Part shown: positions 24,040 to 32,733 of the stretch, one piece after another
Layout: each line of letters starts with the position of its first letter
Position numbering within the stretch: position 1 is the first letter of the stretch
Origin: Mariniphaga sp964559175
GTDB taxonomy: Bacteria > Bacteroidota > Bacteroidia > Bacteroidales > Prolixibacteraceae
Reading direction: 5' to 3'
DNA: 64,000 nucleotides
NCBI GenBank assembly: GCA_964559175.1
Contig: CAZLGT010000008.1
Location: 40,424 to 104,423 of the forward strand
The notes under the pieces: generated by a model
The model's database searches: none
Told to the model about the DNA's origin: nothing
What the model saw: only the letters and a program-made list of their open reading frames with translations
Program-made: the position numbers and the translations under genes

Positions 24040-26121
24040 ATGAAGAAGATATTTTTATTCTTATTTGCAGGTATCCTGCTGACCTTTAGCCTCAGTGCAC
24101 AACTCGATCGCAGCCAGCCGCCCAAACCGGGTCCGGCGCCTGTGGTTAATATAGGCGATTACAACATGTTTACCCTTTCCAACGGATTGAAGGTGATTGT
24201 GGTGGAAAATCACAAAACCCCGGTCATTTCGTGGCAGCTTTCGCTGGATATCGATCCGGTGATGGAAGGCGATGCCAAAGGATATGTTGACATGGCCGGC
24301 CAGCTTATGCGTTCAGGAACAAAAAACCGTACAAAACAGGAAATCGATGAGGAAATCGACTTTATCGGGGCATCGCTGAGTACCTATTCCACAGGAATTT
24401 ACGCTTCATCTCTTACCAGACATAAAGACAAACTGCTCGACCTGATGTCGGATGTGCTGCTAAACCCGGTTTTTCCGCAGGACGAACTTGAAAAAATGGT
24501 GGAACAATCGATTTCGGCGCTTGCAGCCAACGAAAACGACGCCAACTTCATGGTCGATAACCTGATTACCTCCGTGGTTTACGGTGAAGATCACCCCTAC
24601 GGAGAGGTGGTTACCAAAGAAAAGCTGGAAAACATTACCCGCGACCACGTGGCAAATTACTACAATACATATTTCAAGCCCAACACGGCTTACCTGGTTA
24701 TTGTGGGCGACATTACCACCAAAGAAGCGAAAGAACTGACTAAAAAATATTTCAAAAACTGGGAAAAAGGCGATGTGCCAAAAGCCACTTATGCGAACCC
24801 GCAGGCCCCGGCTGAAAACACGGTGGCTTTTGCCAACCGCGACGGCGCCGTTCAGAGCGTGCTTGCAGTGAGCTATCCCATCGAAATGCAGCCCGGAGAC
24901 CCCGATGCCATAAAAGCAAGCGTGATGAACAGCGTGCTGGGTGGGGGCGTATTCTCCGGTCGGCTCATGCAAAACCTGCGCGAGGACAAGGCATACACCT
25001 ACGGCGCCCGATCATCGCTTTCGTCCGATAAAGTAGTGGGACGGTTTACTGCACGTACCGAAGTAGGTAACAATGTAACCGACAGTGCCCTGGTGGAAAT
25101 TCTTTACGAATTGGACCGCATGGTGAATGAACCGGTGGACAGCGAATCGCTCGATCTGGTGAAAAATTTCATGAACGGCAGCTTTGCCCGTTCGCTGGAG
25201 AGCCCGCGCACCATTGCCAATTTTGCACTGAACATCGAACGCTACAACCTGCCGAAGGATTATTACAAAACCTACCTTGAAAGACTGGCAGCCGTTACCA
25301 CAGAAGATGTTACGGCTATGGCGAAAAAATACATCAAACCCGAAAATGCCTGGATTCTGGTGGCCGGCAACAAAGGCGAAGTTTCGCCCAAACTGGCCCG
25401 GTTCAGTGCCGCAAACGAAGTATTGTTTTTTGATCCGTACGGAAGAAAAGTGGAAAGCTCGGGCGCTGTTATTCCCGAAGGAATGACTGCCGAAAAAGTA
25501 GTTGAAGGCTATATTAAGGCCATTGGCGGCGCAGATAAGTTGAAATCCGTTACCGATCAAAAAATGAAAATGAGCACCGAAATGCAGGGGATGACCATTG
25601 AAATGGAATCGGTGCAAAAAGCGCCCGACAAAGTGCTGATTACCGTAAGCATGGGCGGAAATGTGATGCAAAAACAGGTGTTCGACGGCGAACGCGGCAT
25701 GGCCACCGCCATGGGACAGAAAACCGAACTGGAAGGTAAACAACTGGATGAAATGCGGTTGCAGGCCAAAATGTTCCCGGAACTGGATTATGCCAATGGC
25801 GAATACCAGTTGGAACTGCTGGAAGTGGAAGACCTCGGGGGCCAACCTGCTTACAAGCTGCAGGTAACCAATCCGTCGGGAACATCAGTTACTGAATTTT
25901 ACGATGTAGCCAGCAGTCTGAAAGTGCGTACCATAACCACCCAGGAAACACAAATGGGGCCCATGACCATTTCGGCCAACTACGACGACTACCGCGATGT
26001 GGAAGGCGTAAAAATTCCCTTTGCATTAAAGCAGCAAACCGGACCGCAAACCATGGATATGAAAGTGGTGTCAGTAGAACTGAATAGCGGTGTTTCCGAC
26101 GATGTGTTTAAAGTGGAATAA
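24040..26121 (+). CDS. M16 family peptidase partner without zinc motif, with C-terminal extension
   Basis: This encodes 693 residues with a signal peptide (FLFAGILLTFSLSAQ). M16 domains fill about 40-460 (NGLKVIVVENHKTPVISWQL, GGGVFSGRLMQNLREDKAYT). Where HxxEH is expected the sequence reads GYVDMAGQLMRSGT, so this subunit is non-catalytic and contributes the substrate-binding half. Residues about 480-693 form an extra domain (KAIGGADKLKSVTDQKMKMS, FYDVASSLKVR) resembling LolA/outer-membrane lipoprotein-sorting-like folds often appended in Bacteroidetes. A perfect terminator follows. Confidence 0.9.
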   Translation: MKKIFLFLFAGILLTFSLSAQLDRSQPPKPGPAPVVNIGDYNMFTLSNGLKVIVVENHKTPVISWQLSLDIDPVMEGDAKGYVDMAGQLMRSGTKNRTKQEIDEEIDFIGASLSTYSTGIYASSLTRHKDKLLDLMSDVLLNPVFPQDELEKMVEQSISALAANENDANFMVDNLITSVVYGEDHPYGEVVTKEKLENITRDHVANYYNTYFKPNTAYLVIVGDITTKEAKELTKKYFKNWEKGDVPKATYANPQAPAENTVAFANRDGAVQSVLAVSYPIEMQPGDPDAIKASVMNSVLGGGVFSGRLMQNLREDKAYTYGARSSLSSDKVVGRFTARTEVGNNVTDSALVEILYELDRMVNEPVDSESLDLVKNFMNGSFARSLESPRTIANFALNIERYNLPKDYYKTYLERLAAVTTEDVTAMAKKYIKPENAWILVAGNKGEVSPKLARFSAANEVLFFDPYGRKVESSGAVIPEGMTAEKVVEGYIKAIGGADKLKSVTDQKMKMSTEMQGMTIEMESVQKAPDKVLITVSMGGNVMQKQVFDGERGMATAMGQKTELEGKQLDEMRLQAKMFPELDYANGEYQLELLEVEDLGGQPAYKLQVTNPSGTSVTEFYDVASSLKVRTITTQETQMGPMTISANYDDYRDVEGVKIPFALKQQTGPQTMDMKVVSVELNSGVSDDVFKVE

Positions 26122-26160
26122 ACCAATCAATTCCAAAATAATACCGGGCAACCGGTAATA

Positions 26161-26200
26161 ACCCAAAAGAGCCGCGGAAAATTCCGCGGCTCTTTTGGGT
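26161..26200 (+). terminator. Perfect 19-bp-stem terminator
   Basis: The two 19-base arms ACCCAAAAGAGCCGCGGAA and TTCCGCGGCTCTTTTGGGT are exact inverses around AA, including the A and T tracts, so it can work in both directions. Confidence 0.9.
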
Positions 26201-26347
26201 TTAAGAAGCCTTTTTCTTTTTGAAACAAAAAACGTTTTAATTTTCCAATAAATTGGAAAAGCTGATTAAACTACCCAAAAATATGGAGTGGGTCAGATTT
26301 AAGCTTAATTTTCATCCGCGTACAGGGAAATACGAGGGAGCTGCAAA

Positions 26348-28183
26348 TTATTCCCCTAACGGCCTGTACGCTCCGGGCCAGTTAACGGTTCCGGTTATTC
26401 CCATCAGCTTTTTAATGTTATCGGGCAATTCGGTGGCTGCTTTCATTCCAGGGAAATCGTGCATTAACTGGTAATTGCCCAGGTGAACACCCTTAAACAG
26501 GGAGCCGTGGTAATTTTTCAGACTGATGCTTTTGGCGGCATACGACGGAACGGCCTTATTCAGCTCGCCGGGCGTGTTAAAGCCGGCCTGGCAGGTTTCA
26601 CCGAGGTTCTGGCTCAGCAGAATCAACGGTTCCATAACACCCTGGGTTACATACACGTTATTATCCAGTTTTTGAAGTGCAGGCTCTTTTAATCGCTCGC
26701 ACATCGATTCGGGTTGCCACACAAACAGCAAGGGATAATCATAGCCTGAATCTCCGTATAGCAAATTATTTGAAAACTCGTGTCCGGTCCGTTTTTCCAC
26801 ATCGGGGCCTGTGCTGGGATGCCAGTCGAAGGTGTCGCCTTCGGCGCTGCGCTGGTCGCGTGCGATGCATACCTGGCTGTTGATAAATGTATTCTGATAA
26901 ATTTTCACATCCGAACTGTTCAGCACCATTATACTGTGGTCGCAATCCACAAACACATTTCCGGCGCACACCGCTCCTTTGGAAATCTCGAAAAAGAACC
27001 CGTTTTGTCCAATCCAGATGCTGTTGGGGTTGAACGGCTGGTTTTGCATGCCCACATTTTGAATCCAGTTGTTTACAAAAATGCCATCCTTGTTGCCTAC
27101 ATCGTACCATATTCCGTTGGAGTAAGGATGATCGATAACCAGGTTGTCGTTGCATTTGGTTCGGATAGTTTGGTTGAAAATTTTCACAGCTGCCGGGAAA
27201 AAGCCGGTCCACCGTTCGATGTTGTTGTTGGCAATGATGTTCTTTTCCAGTAAAACATCTTTTGAGGCAACTATGTAAAGTCCTTCGGTGTTGGTATTCC
27301 TAACTTCGCAATTCTTTATCACCATGCTGTCGCTAATGGCAAAAAGACCGATACGGAAGCAGTTGGAGAAGGTGCAGTTTTCGAAAACAGTTCCCACCAA
27401 ATCGCTGGCATCCTGTTCGATAACCCAAAAATCGTCGCCAATATGGACCATGGTGTCAGGATACTGGGTGATTTCAAGACCCCGGATAACGGGCCCGTAT
27501 TTATCGGGTTTTATCCCACGCACCTCTGCATTGGGGCGCACAATGGCCCTTCTGAAAGCAGTGATTTCGATGAATTTTCCGGAAGGATCGTTGCCGATAT
27601 AAATTTTTTCATCGTCGTAATTCACAAAATAGGTTCCTTCGTCCACATCTTCTTTGCTGCCTACCGATTGCAGGTATTCGCCGTCGATAAAAATACCGTC
27701 GTTGTTAAACCGGTGCATGGGTGTAAACCGTTCGTTGCGTTGCCTGTTCCACCAGGCCTCGGGTTTTCCGGGAAAAAGATGTTTCCAGTGGGTTACCCAC
27801 ATCCCTTCGCCGGCCTGCTGCCAGTTATCAGCCACCTGGGTGCCTTTCAGCACCGGATGTTCATCCTGGTAGGGCTGAATTACAATGCGCTGGTTAAAAG
27901 TGAGATTGCCGGTTCGGTAAACTCCGCCGCGCAGCACAATGGCATCTCCTGAAACGGCCCGCACAATGGCCGACTCGATGGTGGTGGGAGCATCCAGCGT
28001 TAACCCGGAAACGCCGGCATCGCCGTTTGGCGCTACATACCAGATGGAACCCGGGACATCTGGCAATTCATAGTATTGCCGAATTGGTCCGTAAGGACCG
28101 CCCGAGGGCTGAGACCAAAGGTTCTGGCTGATTAATAAAATTCCGGCAAGAAGAAGTAAAAAGGAAAATTTTCTGTTTTTCAT
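26348..28183 (-). CDS. Secreted right-handed parallel beta-helix protein
   Basis: This encodes 611 residues with a signal peptide (LLLLAGILLISQNLWSQ). A DUF1565-like start (SIWYVAPNGDAGVSGLTLDA) precedes tandem beta-helix turns with typical N and I/V ladders (VIKNCEVRNTNTEGLYIVAS, VLLEKNIIANNN, VKIYQNTFINS). Such proteins are often polysaccharide lyases or glycan-binding enzymes. No catalytic triad can be assigned, so the substrate is unknown. The 3' end lies 147 bp from the terminator at 26161, and the stretch between shows no recognisable gene. Confidence 0.82.
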   Translation of the reverse strand: MKNRKFSFLLLLAGILLISQNLWSQPSGGPYGPIRQYYELPDVPGSIWYVAPNGDAGVSGLTLDAPTTIESAIVRAVSGDAIVLRGGVYRTGNLTFNQRIVIQPYQDEHPVLKGTQVADNWQQAGEGMWVTHWKHLFPGKPEAWWNRQRNERFTPMHRFNNDGIFIDGEYLQSVGSKEDVDEGTYFVNYDDEKIYIGNDPSGKFIEITAFRRAIVRPNAEVRGIKPDKYGPVIRGLEITQYPDTMVHIGDDFWVIEQDASDLVGTVFENCTFSNCFRIGLFAISDSMVIKNCEVRNTNTEGLYIVASKDVLLEKNIIANNNIERWTGFFPAAVKIFNQTIRTKCNDNLVIDHPYSNGIWYDVGNKDGIFVNNWIQNVGMQNQPFNPNSIWIGQNGFFFEISKGAVCAGNVFVDCDHSIMVLNSSDVKIYQNTFINSQVCIARDQRSAEGDTFDWHPSTGPDVEKRTGHEFSNNLLYGDSGYDYPLLFVWQPESMCERLKEPALQKLDNNVYVTQGVMEPLILLSQNLGETCQAGFNTPGELNKAVPSYAAKSISLKNYHGSLFKGVHLGNYQLMHDFPGMKAATELPDNIKKLMGITGTVNWPGAYRPLGE

Positions 28184-28247
28184 TTTTATACAGATTTAGA
28201 TGATTTCTAAAAAGTATAAAAATAGAAAAAATTCCTGTTTTTATCGT

Positions 28248-28721
28248 TTACCCCAAATCAACATCTCGTTTTATGTAACCTTCATAATCTTTTAGAATGG
28301 GCTTATAGCTTTCGTGAAACAAGCTGGAAGACACAATGAAATCGGCGGTTGACCGGTTCGATGCAGTTGGAATATTGTATAAAACCGTGATACGAAGCAG
28401 CGCTTTAACATCCACATCGTGGGGTTGCGGCTGCATGGGGTCCCAGAAAAATATGAGGATGTCAATAGCGCCATCCACAATTAAAGCACCCAACTGTTGG
28501 TCGCCCCCCAGAGGGCCCGATTTCAGACGGGTTATGGTTGGCGGAACTACGTTTTCTTCACGGCATTTGGCATCCAATGCCTCCTCAATCAGTTTCCCGG
28601 TAGTGCCGGTGCAAATGAGGTTGTGCGGAACCAGTTCCTTCCAGTTGTATTCGGCCCATTCAATGATGTCTTTTTTTCGGTTATCGTGTGCCACAATGGC
28701 TATATTTTTTTTCTTCTTCAT
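28248..28721 (-). CDS. mgsA: Methylglyoxal synthase
   Basis: The start is set at ATG 28721 (MKKKKNIAIVAHDN), because the frame extending to 28808 adds 29 residues not found in the family. The 157-residue product converts dihydroxyacetone phosphate to methylglyoxal and phosphate, a glycolytic bypass under phosphate limitation. Family features visible are AHDNRKKD (H12, D13), the phosphate-binding CTGTTGKLIEEA, SGPLGGDQQLGALI, and the catalytic FFWDPMQPQPHDVDVKALLR. Confidence 0.93.
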   Translation of the reverse strand: MKKKKNIAIVAHDNRKKDIIEWAEYNWKELVPHNLICTGTTGKLIEEALDAKCREENVVPPTITRLKSGPLGGDQQLGALIVDGAIDILIFFWDPMQPQPHDVDVKALLRITVLYNIPTASNRSTADFIVSSSLFHESYKPILKDYEGYIKRDVDLG

Positions 28722-28892
28722 GACTTTCAAATTTTTGGGAAACAATTGTTTAACGGCATTCATTTCCGCTTTTCCCGGCAAAGATAACCCGAACCAATGA
28801 ATATACACAACAGTAACTTGCTGTATAACAAAAACTTATTGAAAAGTTAATTTTCAACCGTCTAAAGCAAATAAAACGTTAAGCGAATGTTT

Positions 28893-30275
28893 CTAAATTA
28901 ACGATTTGATTTCTTCAATCATTTTTTGAGCTAAGTTGTCTGCTTCCCCGGGCGTTTTTGCTTCGGAATAAATGCGGATAATCGGTTCGGTATTGGATTT
29001 GCGCAAATGCACCCAGGAATCGGCAAAATCAATTTTCACCCCGTCAATGTCCGTCACCTGTTCTTGTGCATATTTCTCTTTCATTTTCAACAGAATGTTA
29101 TCCACATCAATTTCGGGTGTGAGTTCAATTTTATTTTTCGACATGAAATAGTCGGGATAGGTTTTTCGCAATTCTGAACATTTCATTCCGCTTTTGGCCA
29201 GGTGCGTTAAAAACAGCGCAGCACCAACCAGTGAATCGCGGCCAAAGTGGCTGGCCGGATAAATCACCCCGCCGTTTCCTTCACCGCCAATTACCGCGTT
29301 GGTTTCCTTCATTTTGGCCACCACGTTTACTTCGCCAACAGCCGCGGCTGTGTATTCCTGCCCGTGTTTTTCCGTTACATCGCGCAGTACCCGGCTCGAG
29401 GAAAGATTGGAAACGGTATTACCGGGCGTTTGGCTCAGCACATAATCGCTTACTGCGGCCAGCGTGTATTCTTCGCTGAACATACTGCCGTCTTCGTTGA
29501 TAATTACCAGGCGGTCCACATCAGGATCCACCACAAAACCCACATCTACATTGCTCTTTTTAATGATTTCCGAAGTTTCCACCAGGTTTTCAGGAAGCGG
29601 TTCGGGTGTGTGGGCAAAATGTCCGGTGGGTTCACAGTTGATTTCCTCCACATTTCTTACGCCCAACGCTCTGAACAATGCCGGCATGGCAATTCCACCC
29701 ACTGAATTAACGGCATCTACAGCCACAGAAAAACCGGCAGCTTTAATGGCGGCTTTATCCACAAGCTTCAATTCAAGTACTTTTTGGATGTGAATAGTGG
29801 TGTAATCTTTTTCGGATACCGTGCCCAGATCGTCCACTTCAGCAAAAATAAAATCACCGGATTCGGCCAGTCCAAGCACTTTTGCTCCTTCTTCGGCATT
29901 CAGGAATTCACCTTTTGAATTGAGCAGTTTCAGAGCATTCCACTGCTTAGGGTTGTGACTGGCGGTGAGAATCAATCCTCCATCGGCCTGTTCTTCGGTT
30001 ACGGCAATTTCGGTAGTTGGTGTGGTTGCCAGGCCAATGTTTACCACATTGCAGCCCATACCCACCAGAGTTGCCACAACCAGTGAACTCACCATTTCGC
30101 CCGAAATGCGGGCATCGCGGCCAACAACTATGGTAAGTTTTTCGTTTTCGGAATTTTGTTTTGCCCAGGCAGCATAACCGGCAGTAAATTTAACAACATC
30201 CAGCGGACTAAGTCCTTCGCCCGGTTTTCCGCCTATAGTACCACGAATTCCTGAGATAGATTTTATGAGTGTCAT
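28893..30275 (-). CDS. glmM: Phosphoglucosamine mutase
   Basis: This encodes 460 residues of the alpha-D-phosphohexomutase family. The start is LIKSISGIRGTIGG, the phosphoserine loop is LILTASHNPKQWNALKLLN, the metal loop is VDPDVDRLVI, the sugar-binding loop is GGEGNGGVI, and the phosphate-binding end is RKSNTEPIIRIYSEA. The initial SGIRGT motif and Bacteroidetes context favour GlmM (glucosamine-6-P to glucosamine-1-P for peptidoglycan and LPS) over phosphoglucomutase/phosphomannomutase, though specificity could be broader. Confidence 0.88.
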   Translation of the reverse strand: MTLIKSISGIRGTIGGKPGEGLSPLDVVKFTAGYAAWAKQNSENEKLTIVVGRDARISGEMVSSLVVATLVGMGCNVVNIGLATTPTTEIAVTEEQADGGLILTASHNPKQWNALKLLNSKGEFLNAEEGAKVLGLAESGDFIFAEVDDLGTVSEKDYTTIHIQKVLELKLVDKAAIKAAGFSVAVDAVNSVGGIAMPALFRALGVRNVEEINCEPTGHFAHTPEPLPENLVETSEIIKKSNVDVGFVVDPDVDRLVIINEDGSMFSEEYTLAAVSDYVLSQTPGNTVSNLSSSRVLRDVTEKHGQEYTAAAVGEVNVVAKMKETNAVIGGEGNGGVIYPASHFGRDSLVGAALFLTHLAKSGMKCSELRKTYPDYFMSKNKIELTPEIDVDNILLKMKEKYAQEQVTDIDGVKIDFADSWVHLRKSNTEPIIRIYSEAKTPGEADNLAQKMIEEIKSLI

Positions 30276-30290
30276 TTAAAAAAATTTCAA

Positions 30291-30322
30291 TTTGATTCTT
30301 ATAAAAAAATTAACTAAATTTA
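30291..30322 (+). promoter_or_regulatory. Candidate promoter of the double-glycine peptide gene
   Basis: TTTG at 30291-30294 and TAAATTTA at 30315-30322 (TAnnTTTG, last base differing) are spaced 20 bp apart, close to the Bacteroidetes -33/-7 arrangement. The start codon is 26 bp downstream. Confidence 0.4.
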
Positions 30323-30347
30323 AACGCTAAATATAAAATTAAATGTT

Positions 30348-30500
30348 ATGAATACAAACAATGAATTTAACTCAAGCAAAGGTTATGAAGTACTTTCTAT
30401 CGAAGAAATGAGAAAAGTAAAAGGTGGTGGTTTAATGTATGTGTTTGGGGTATGGGTTGGAAAAAAAATTACAGAATTACTTGAAAAAGATGAAGATTAG
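30348..30500 (+). CDS. Double-glycine leader peptide (bacteriocin/ComC-like)
   Basis: This 50-codon gene is MNTNNEFNSSKGYEVLSIEE followed by MRKVKGGGLMYVFGVWVGKK and a short charged tail. The pattern LSIEEMRKVKGG matches the leader of peptides cut after GG by C39-peptidase ABC transporters, with L, E and M at conserved leader positions. Cleavage after residues 26-27 or 27-28 would release a 22-23-residue peptide with a hydrophobic aromatic start (LMYVFGVWVG) and an amphipathic end. It stands alone between a promoter-like sequence and a strong terminator. No exporter or immunity gene is seen in the window. Confidence 0.75.
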   Translation: MNTNNEFNSSKGYEVLSIEEMRKVKGGGLMYVFGVWVGKKITELLEKDED

Positions 30501-30515
30501 GTAATTCGATTTTTG

Positions 30516-30554
30516 AAAAATTAGGCAGTTTAAATATTTACTGCCTAATTTTTT
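30516..30554. terminator. Bidirectional terminator after the leader peptide gene
   Basis: AAAAATTAGGCAGT and ACTGCCTAATTTTT are exact inverses around a short AT loop. A and T tracts on both sides suit the convergent genes ending at 30500 and 30545. Confidence 0.85.
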
Positions 30555-31213
30555 ATTAAAGAGTCTAGTTCTTTCAAAACTATCCTTAATTTTTCATTAT
30601 AATCTCCGTAATAACGATTAAAACCTTTTTGAAAAAAAATAAAGAATCCTATTATTACACCAATAAAGACAATTAGAATAAAGAAAATTTTAAAAAATAC
30701 TTGCCTGTAATTTATAACTAATTCAATTTCATTAAATTCTGATGATTTTCCTAAATATATACCCGTTAAAAAGTTAATAAATATTGTAATAAGAATTATT
30801 ACGATAGCAAAATAAAATAACCTTTTATAGATCAATAATATAGCAATATATTTTATTAAGATTTCTCTCAAATTATATAAAATATCACAACAATTTTTTA
30901 CTCTAAAATATAAAACGGCAAAATATATATAGGTTGAAAGAATAAAAATATAGGTAATAATATTTAAATACAATAACCATTTAGGAATTTCAAGGTTCAT
31001 ATTCTTAATCAAAATTGGAGCAAATACAAAATCATCTAGAATGGATACTACAATAAAAACAAACAGCACTACCAGAGCAATCCGAATGTTTCGATCTATC
31101 CGGTCAATCAAATTTCCTGTCCGTTTACGCAGCAACCCCATAATTTGCTCCTCATCCAGTTCCTTGTCAGGAGCAAGCTTGTCCCAGGTCTTTTTTAAAT
31201 CTTTTAAATCCAT
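30545..31213 (-). CDS. Membrane protein downstream of an ECF sigma factor, possible anti-sigma
   Basis: This encodes 222 residues. A charged N-terminus (DLKDLKKTWDKLAPDKELDE) precedes a basic helix (LLRKRTGNLIDRIDRNIRIA) and four transmembrane segments. It lies 6 bp after the sigma-factor gene and is cotranscribed with it. The order and cytosolic N-terminal helix suggest control of the sigma factor, as in many Bacteroidetes sigma/membrane-protein pairs, although no ZAS zinc motif is present. The 3' half is strikingly AT-rich. Confidence 0.65.
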   Translation of the reverse strand: MDLKDLKKTWDKLAPDKELDEEQIMGLLRKRTGNLIDRIDRNIRIALVVLFVFIVVSILDDFVFAPILIKNMNLEIPKWLLYLNIITYIFILSTYIYFAVLYFRVKNCCDILYNLREILIKYIAILLIYKRLFYFAIVIILITIFINFLTGIYLGKSSEFNEIELVINYRQVFFKIFFILIVFIGVIIGFFIFFQKGFNRYYGDYNEKLRIVLKELDSLIKN

Positions 31214-31219
31214 ATCTCC

Positions 31220-31708
31220 CTATTCCTCCTCATCCATCAATTTCTTCAGTTTCTTCTTTATCCTGTTCATTTTCACACGCACATAATTTTGTGTAATGCC
31301 GGTAATTTCGGCAATTTCCTCATACTTTTTATTTTCGAGAAACAACAGGATTATCGATTTTTCGATGCCGGTGAGTTGGTCAACAGCGCGGTGAAGGAGT
31401 TTAATGTTCTCTTCGGTTTCGGCCTCATGGTTTTCATCGGCAATCTGAAAATTCTCGTATGTCAACCGGTTCTGGTCAGGTCTTCGTTTGCTTTTTTTGA
31501 AGGTTGTTATGGCTGTATTCAAACCCACCCGGTACATCCAGGTAGTTACCTTCGATTCTTTTCTGAACGAAGGATACGATTTCCACAACTGCGCAACAAT
31601 CTCCTGAAAAAGATCATTCCGATCTTCCCCGGTATCGCAATACATATTACAAACCTTGTAAATGATGCCCTGGTTCTCTTGTATTATGTGTAAAAATTCC
31701 CTTTCCAA
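31220..31708 (-). CDS. ECF-type RNA polymerase sigma factor
   Basis: This encodes 162 residues. The start is TTG at 31708 (EREFLHIIQENQGIIYKV). Region 2 is RNDLFQEIVAQLWKSYPSFR with KVTTWMYRVGLNTAI, and region 4 is LENKKYEEIAEITGITQNYV with RVKMNRIKKKLKKL. It lacks regions 1 and 3 and therefore belongs to the group IV sigma factors. A membrane protein that may act as its regulator follows at 6 bp. The rare start codon may keep its level low. Confidence 0.9.
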   Translation of the reverse strand: MEREFLHIIQENQGIIYKVCNMYCDTGEDRNDLFQEIVAQLWKSYPSFRKESKVTTWMYRVGLNTAITTFKKSKRRPDQNRLTYENFQIADENHEAETEENIKLLHRAVDQLTGIEKSIILLFLENKKYEEIAEITGITQNYVRVKMNRIKKKLKKLMDEEE

Positions 31709-31803
31709 AATTTGATTAATTGGTCATTCGTACTTAAGAAATATTACAACTTCAACAGACAATTTCTTCTGCTGCCTGCTGTTTCTAAAAAACTGAAGTA
31801 AAA

Positions 31804-32130
31804 TCAATTTGCATCTATCGGATCTTCCTGATCCTCGACCGGTTTTTGTTCCACCTTTTCCCGCTCTTTATATGATTTCACAATGGCGTGTGCCGCCAGC
31901 GGAGCAGTGAGGTAAACAAACAGGACGATAAACAGTCCTTTTAAATACACCACCGGAGAATTGAAAAAGATGCTTACTCCCAGCACAATTAAAAAAATAC
32001 CGAATGAAGGTGCTTTTGTACCGGCATGAAGCCTGCTGTATAGGTCTTTAAATCGTATGAGACCGATAGCTGCCACCAGCATAAAAAACGAACCGGAAAG
32101 TATAAATATTGAAATGATAATTTTATCCAT
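31804..32130 (-). CDS. mrpG: Na+/H+ antiporter subunit MrpG
   Basis: This encodes 108 residues with three membrane helices and the PhaG/MnhG signature RFKDLYSRLHAGTKAPSFGI. It is the last gene of the seven-gene Mrp operon, and its start lies within the end of mrpF (8-bp overlap). Subunit G is a small accessory part of the membrane complex that exchanges cytoplasmic Na+ for protons. A Lys/Glu-rich cytosolic tail ends the protein. Confidence 0.92.
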   Translation of the reverse strand: MDKIIISIFILSGSFFMLVAAIGLIRFKDLYSRLHAGTKAPSFGIFLIVLGVSIFFNSPVVYLKGLFIVLFVYLTAPLAAHAIVKSYKEREKVEQKPVEDQEDPIDAN

Positions 32131-32398
32131 AGCGATGCTTTAAATAGGTTGAAACGGCCACTGTTCCAATAAATGAAATGAGCGAAATGATAACCGGGAT
32201 ATCAAAGTAGATTGACTTGTTTATCATGACGCTGTAAACCAGCACAAACCCCATTACCACCGAGGCAATCAGGTCCATGGCTGCAATGCGGTCGTTTATC
32301 GATGGGCCCCGCAGCAGCCGTGCAAATGCCAAAACCAGCGACGCAAGCAACAGCGAAAATGCAATAAGCAAAACAATGGTTGGTACGGTACTTTCCAT
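32123..32398 (-). CDS. mrpF: Na+/H+ antiporter subunit MrpF
   Basis: This encodes 91 residues and three helices, with the conserved LRGPSINDRIAAMDLIASVV of MnhF/PhaF. It overlaps mrpG by 8 bp and starts 3 bp after mrpE. It is a core small subunit of the Mrp complex. Confidence 0.92.
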   Translation of the reverse strand: MESTVPTIVLLIAFSLLLASLVLAFARLLRGPSINDRIAAMDLIASVVMGFVLVYSVMINKSIYFDIPVIISLISFIGTVAVSTYLKHRYG

Positions 32399-32400
32399 AT

Positions 32401-32733
32401 CTATTCGGTTATGCGTTTAATTTTTTCCTGAATATTCATAAAATCTTTCAGCATAATATCGTCGGTTGAATAATACAGAACATGCACCAGAATTGTTTTT
32501 TTGTCTTCAGTGATGTCCATGCTCAGCGAACCGGGAGTCATTGACAGCAGATTGCTGTAAAGCAACAGTCCGGCATTGGATTTAAGCGTTACCGGGATTT
32601 CCATAAAAGCCGGTTTGGTGTGCATTTTCGGGGTTAAAATATCCCAGGCAATGTACAAGTTGGCCTGCACCAGTTTTACCATGTAAAACACGATGAACTC
32701 CAGAATGTAATAAGCCTTTTTTATCACTTTCAT
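32401..32733 (-). CDS. mrpE: Na+/H+ antiporter subunit MrpE
   Basis: This encodes 110 residues, shorter at the N-terminus than the roughly 160-residue Bacillus MrpE. The family pattern is clear: SNAGLLLYSNLLSMTPGSLS, then LVHVLYYSTDD. The first helices of longer homologues are reduced to one. The ATG overlaps the end of mrpD by 4 bp. The short form is common outside Firmicutes (from memory) and is probably functional. Confidence 0.88.
   Translation of the reverse strand: MKVIKKAYYILEFIVFYMVKLVQANLYIAWDILTPKMHTKPAFMEIPVTLKSNAGLLLYSNLLSMTPGSLSMDITEDKKTILVHVLYYSTDDIMLKDFMNIQEKIKRITE

Noticed and set aside
24040..26121. Second M16 protein as an active protease
   Set aside because: The HxxEH position reads DMAGQLM, so it lacks the zinc ligands and is described as the non-catalytic partner.
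26253..26474. 73-residue plus-strand frame before the beta-helix gene
   Set aside because: More than half of it overlaps the beta-helix gene on the other strand, and the first part (MEWVRFKLNFHPRTG) matches nothing I can name.
28722..28808. Extended N-terminus of methylglyoxal synthase
   Set aside because: MgsA proteins start close to the IAIVAHD segment; the extra 29 residues look non-coding and the internal ATG fits the family length.
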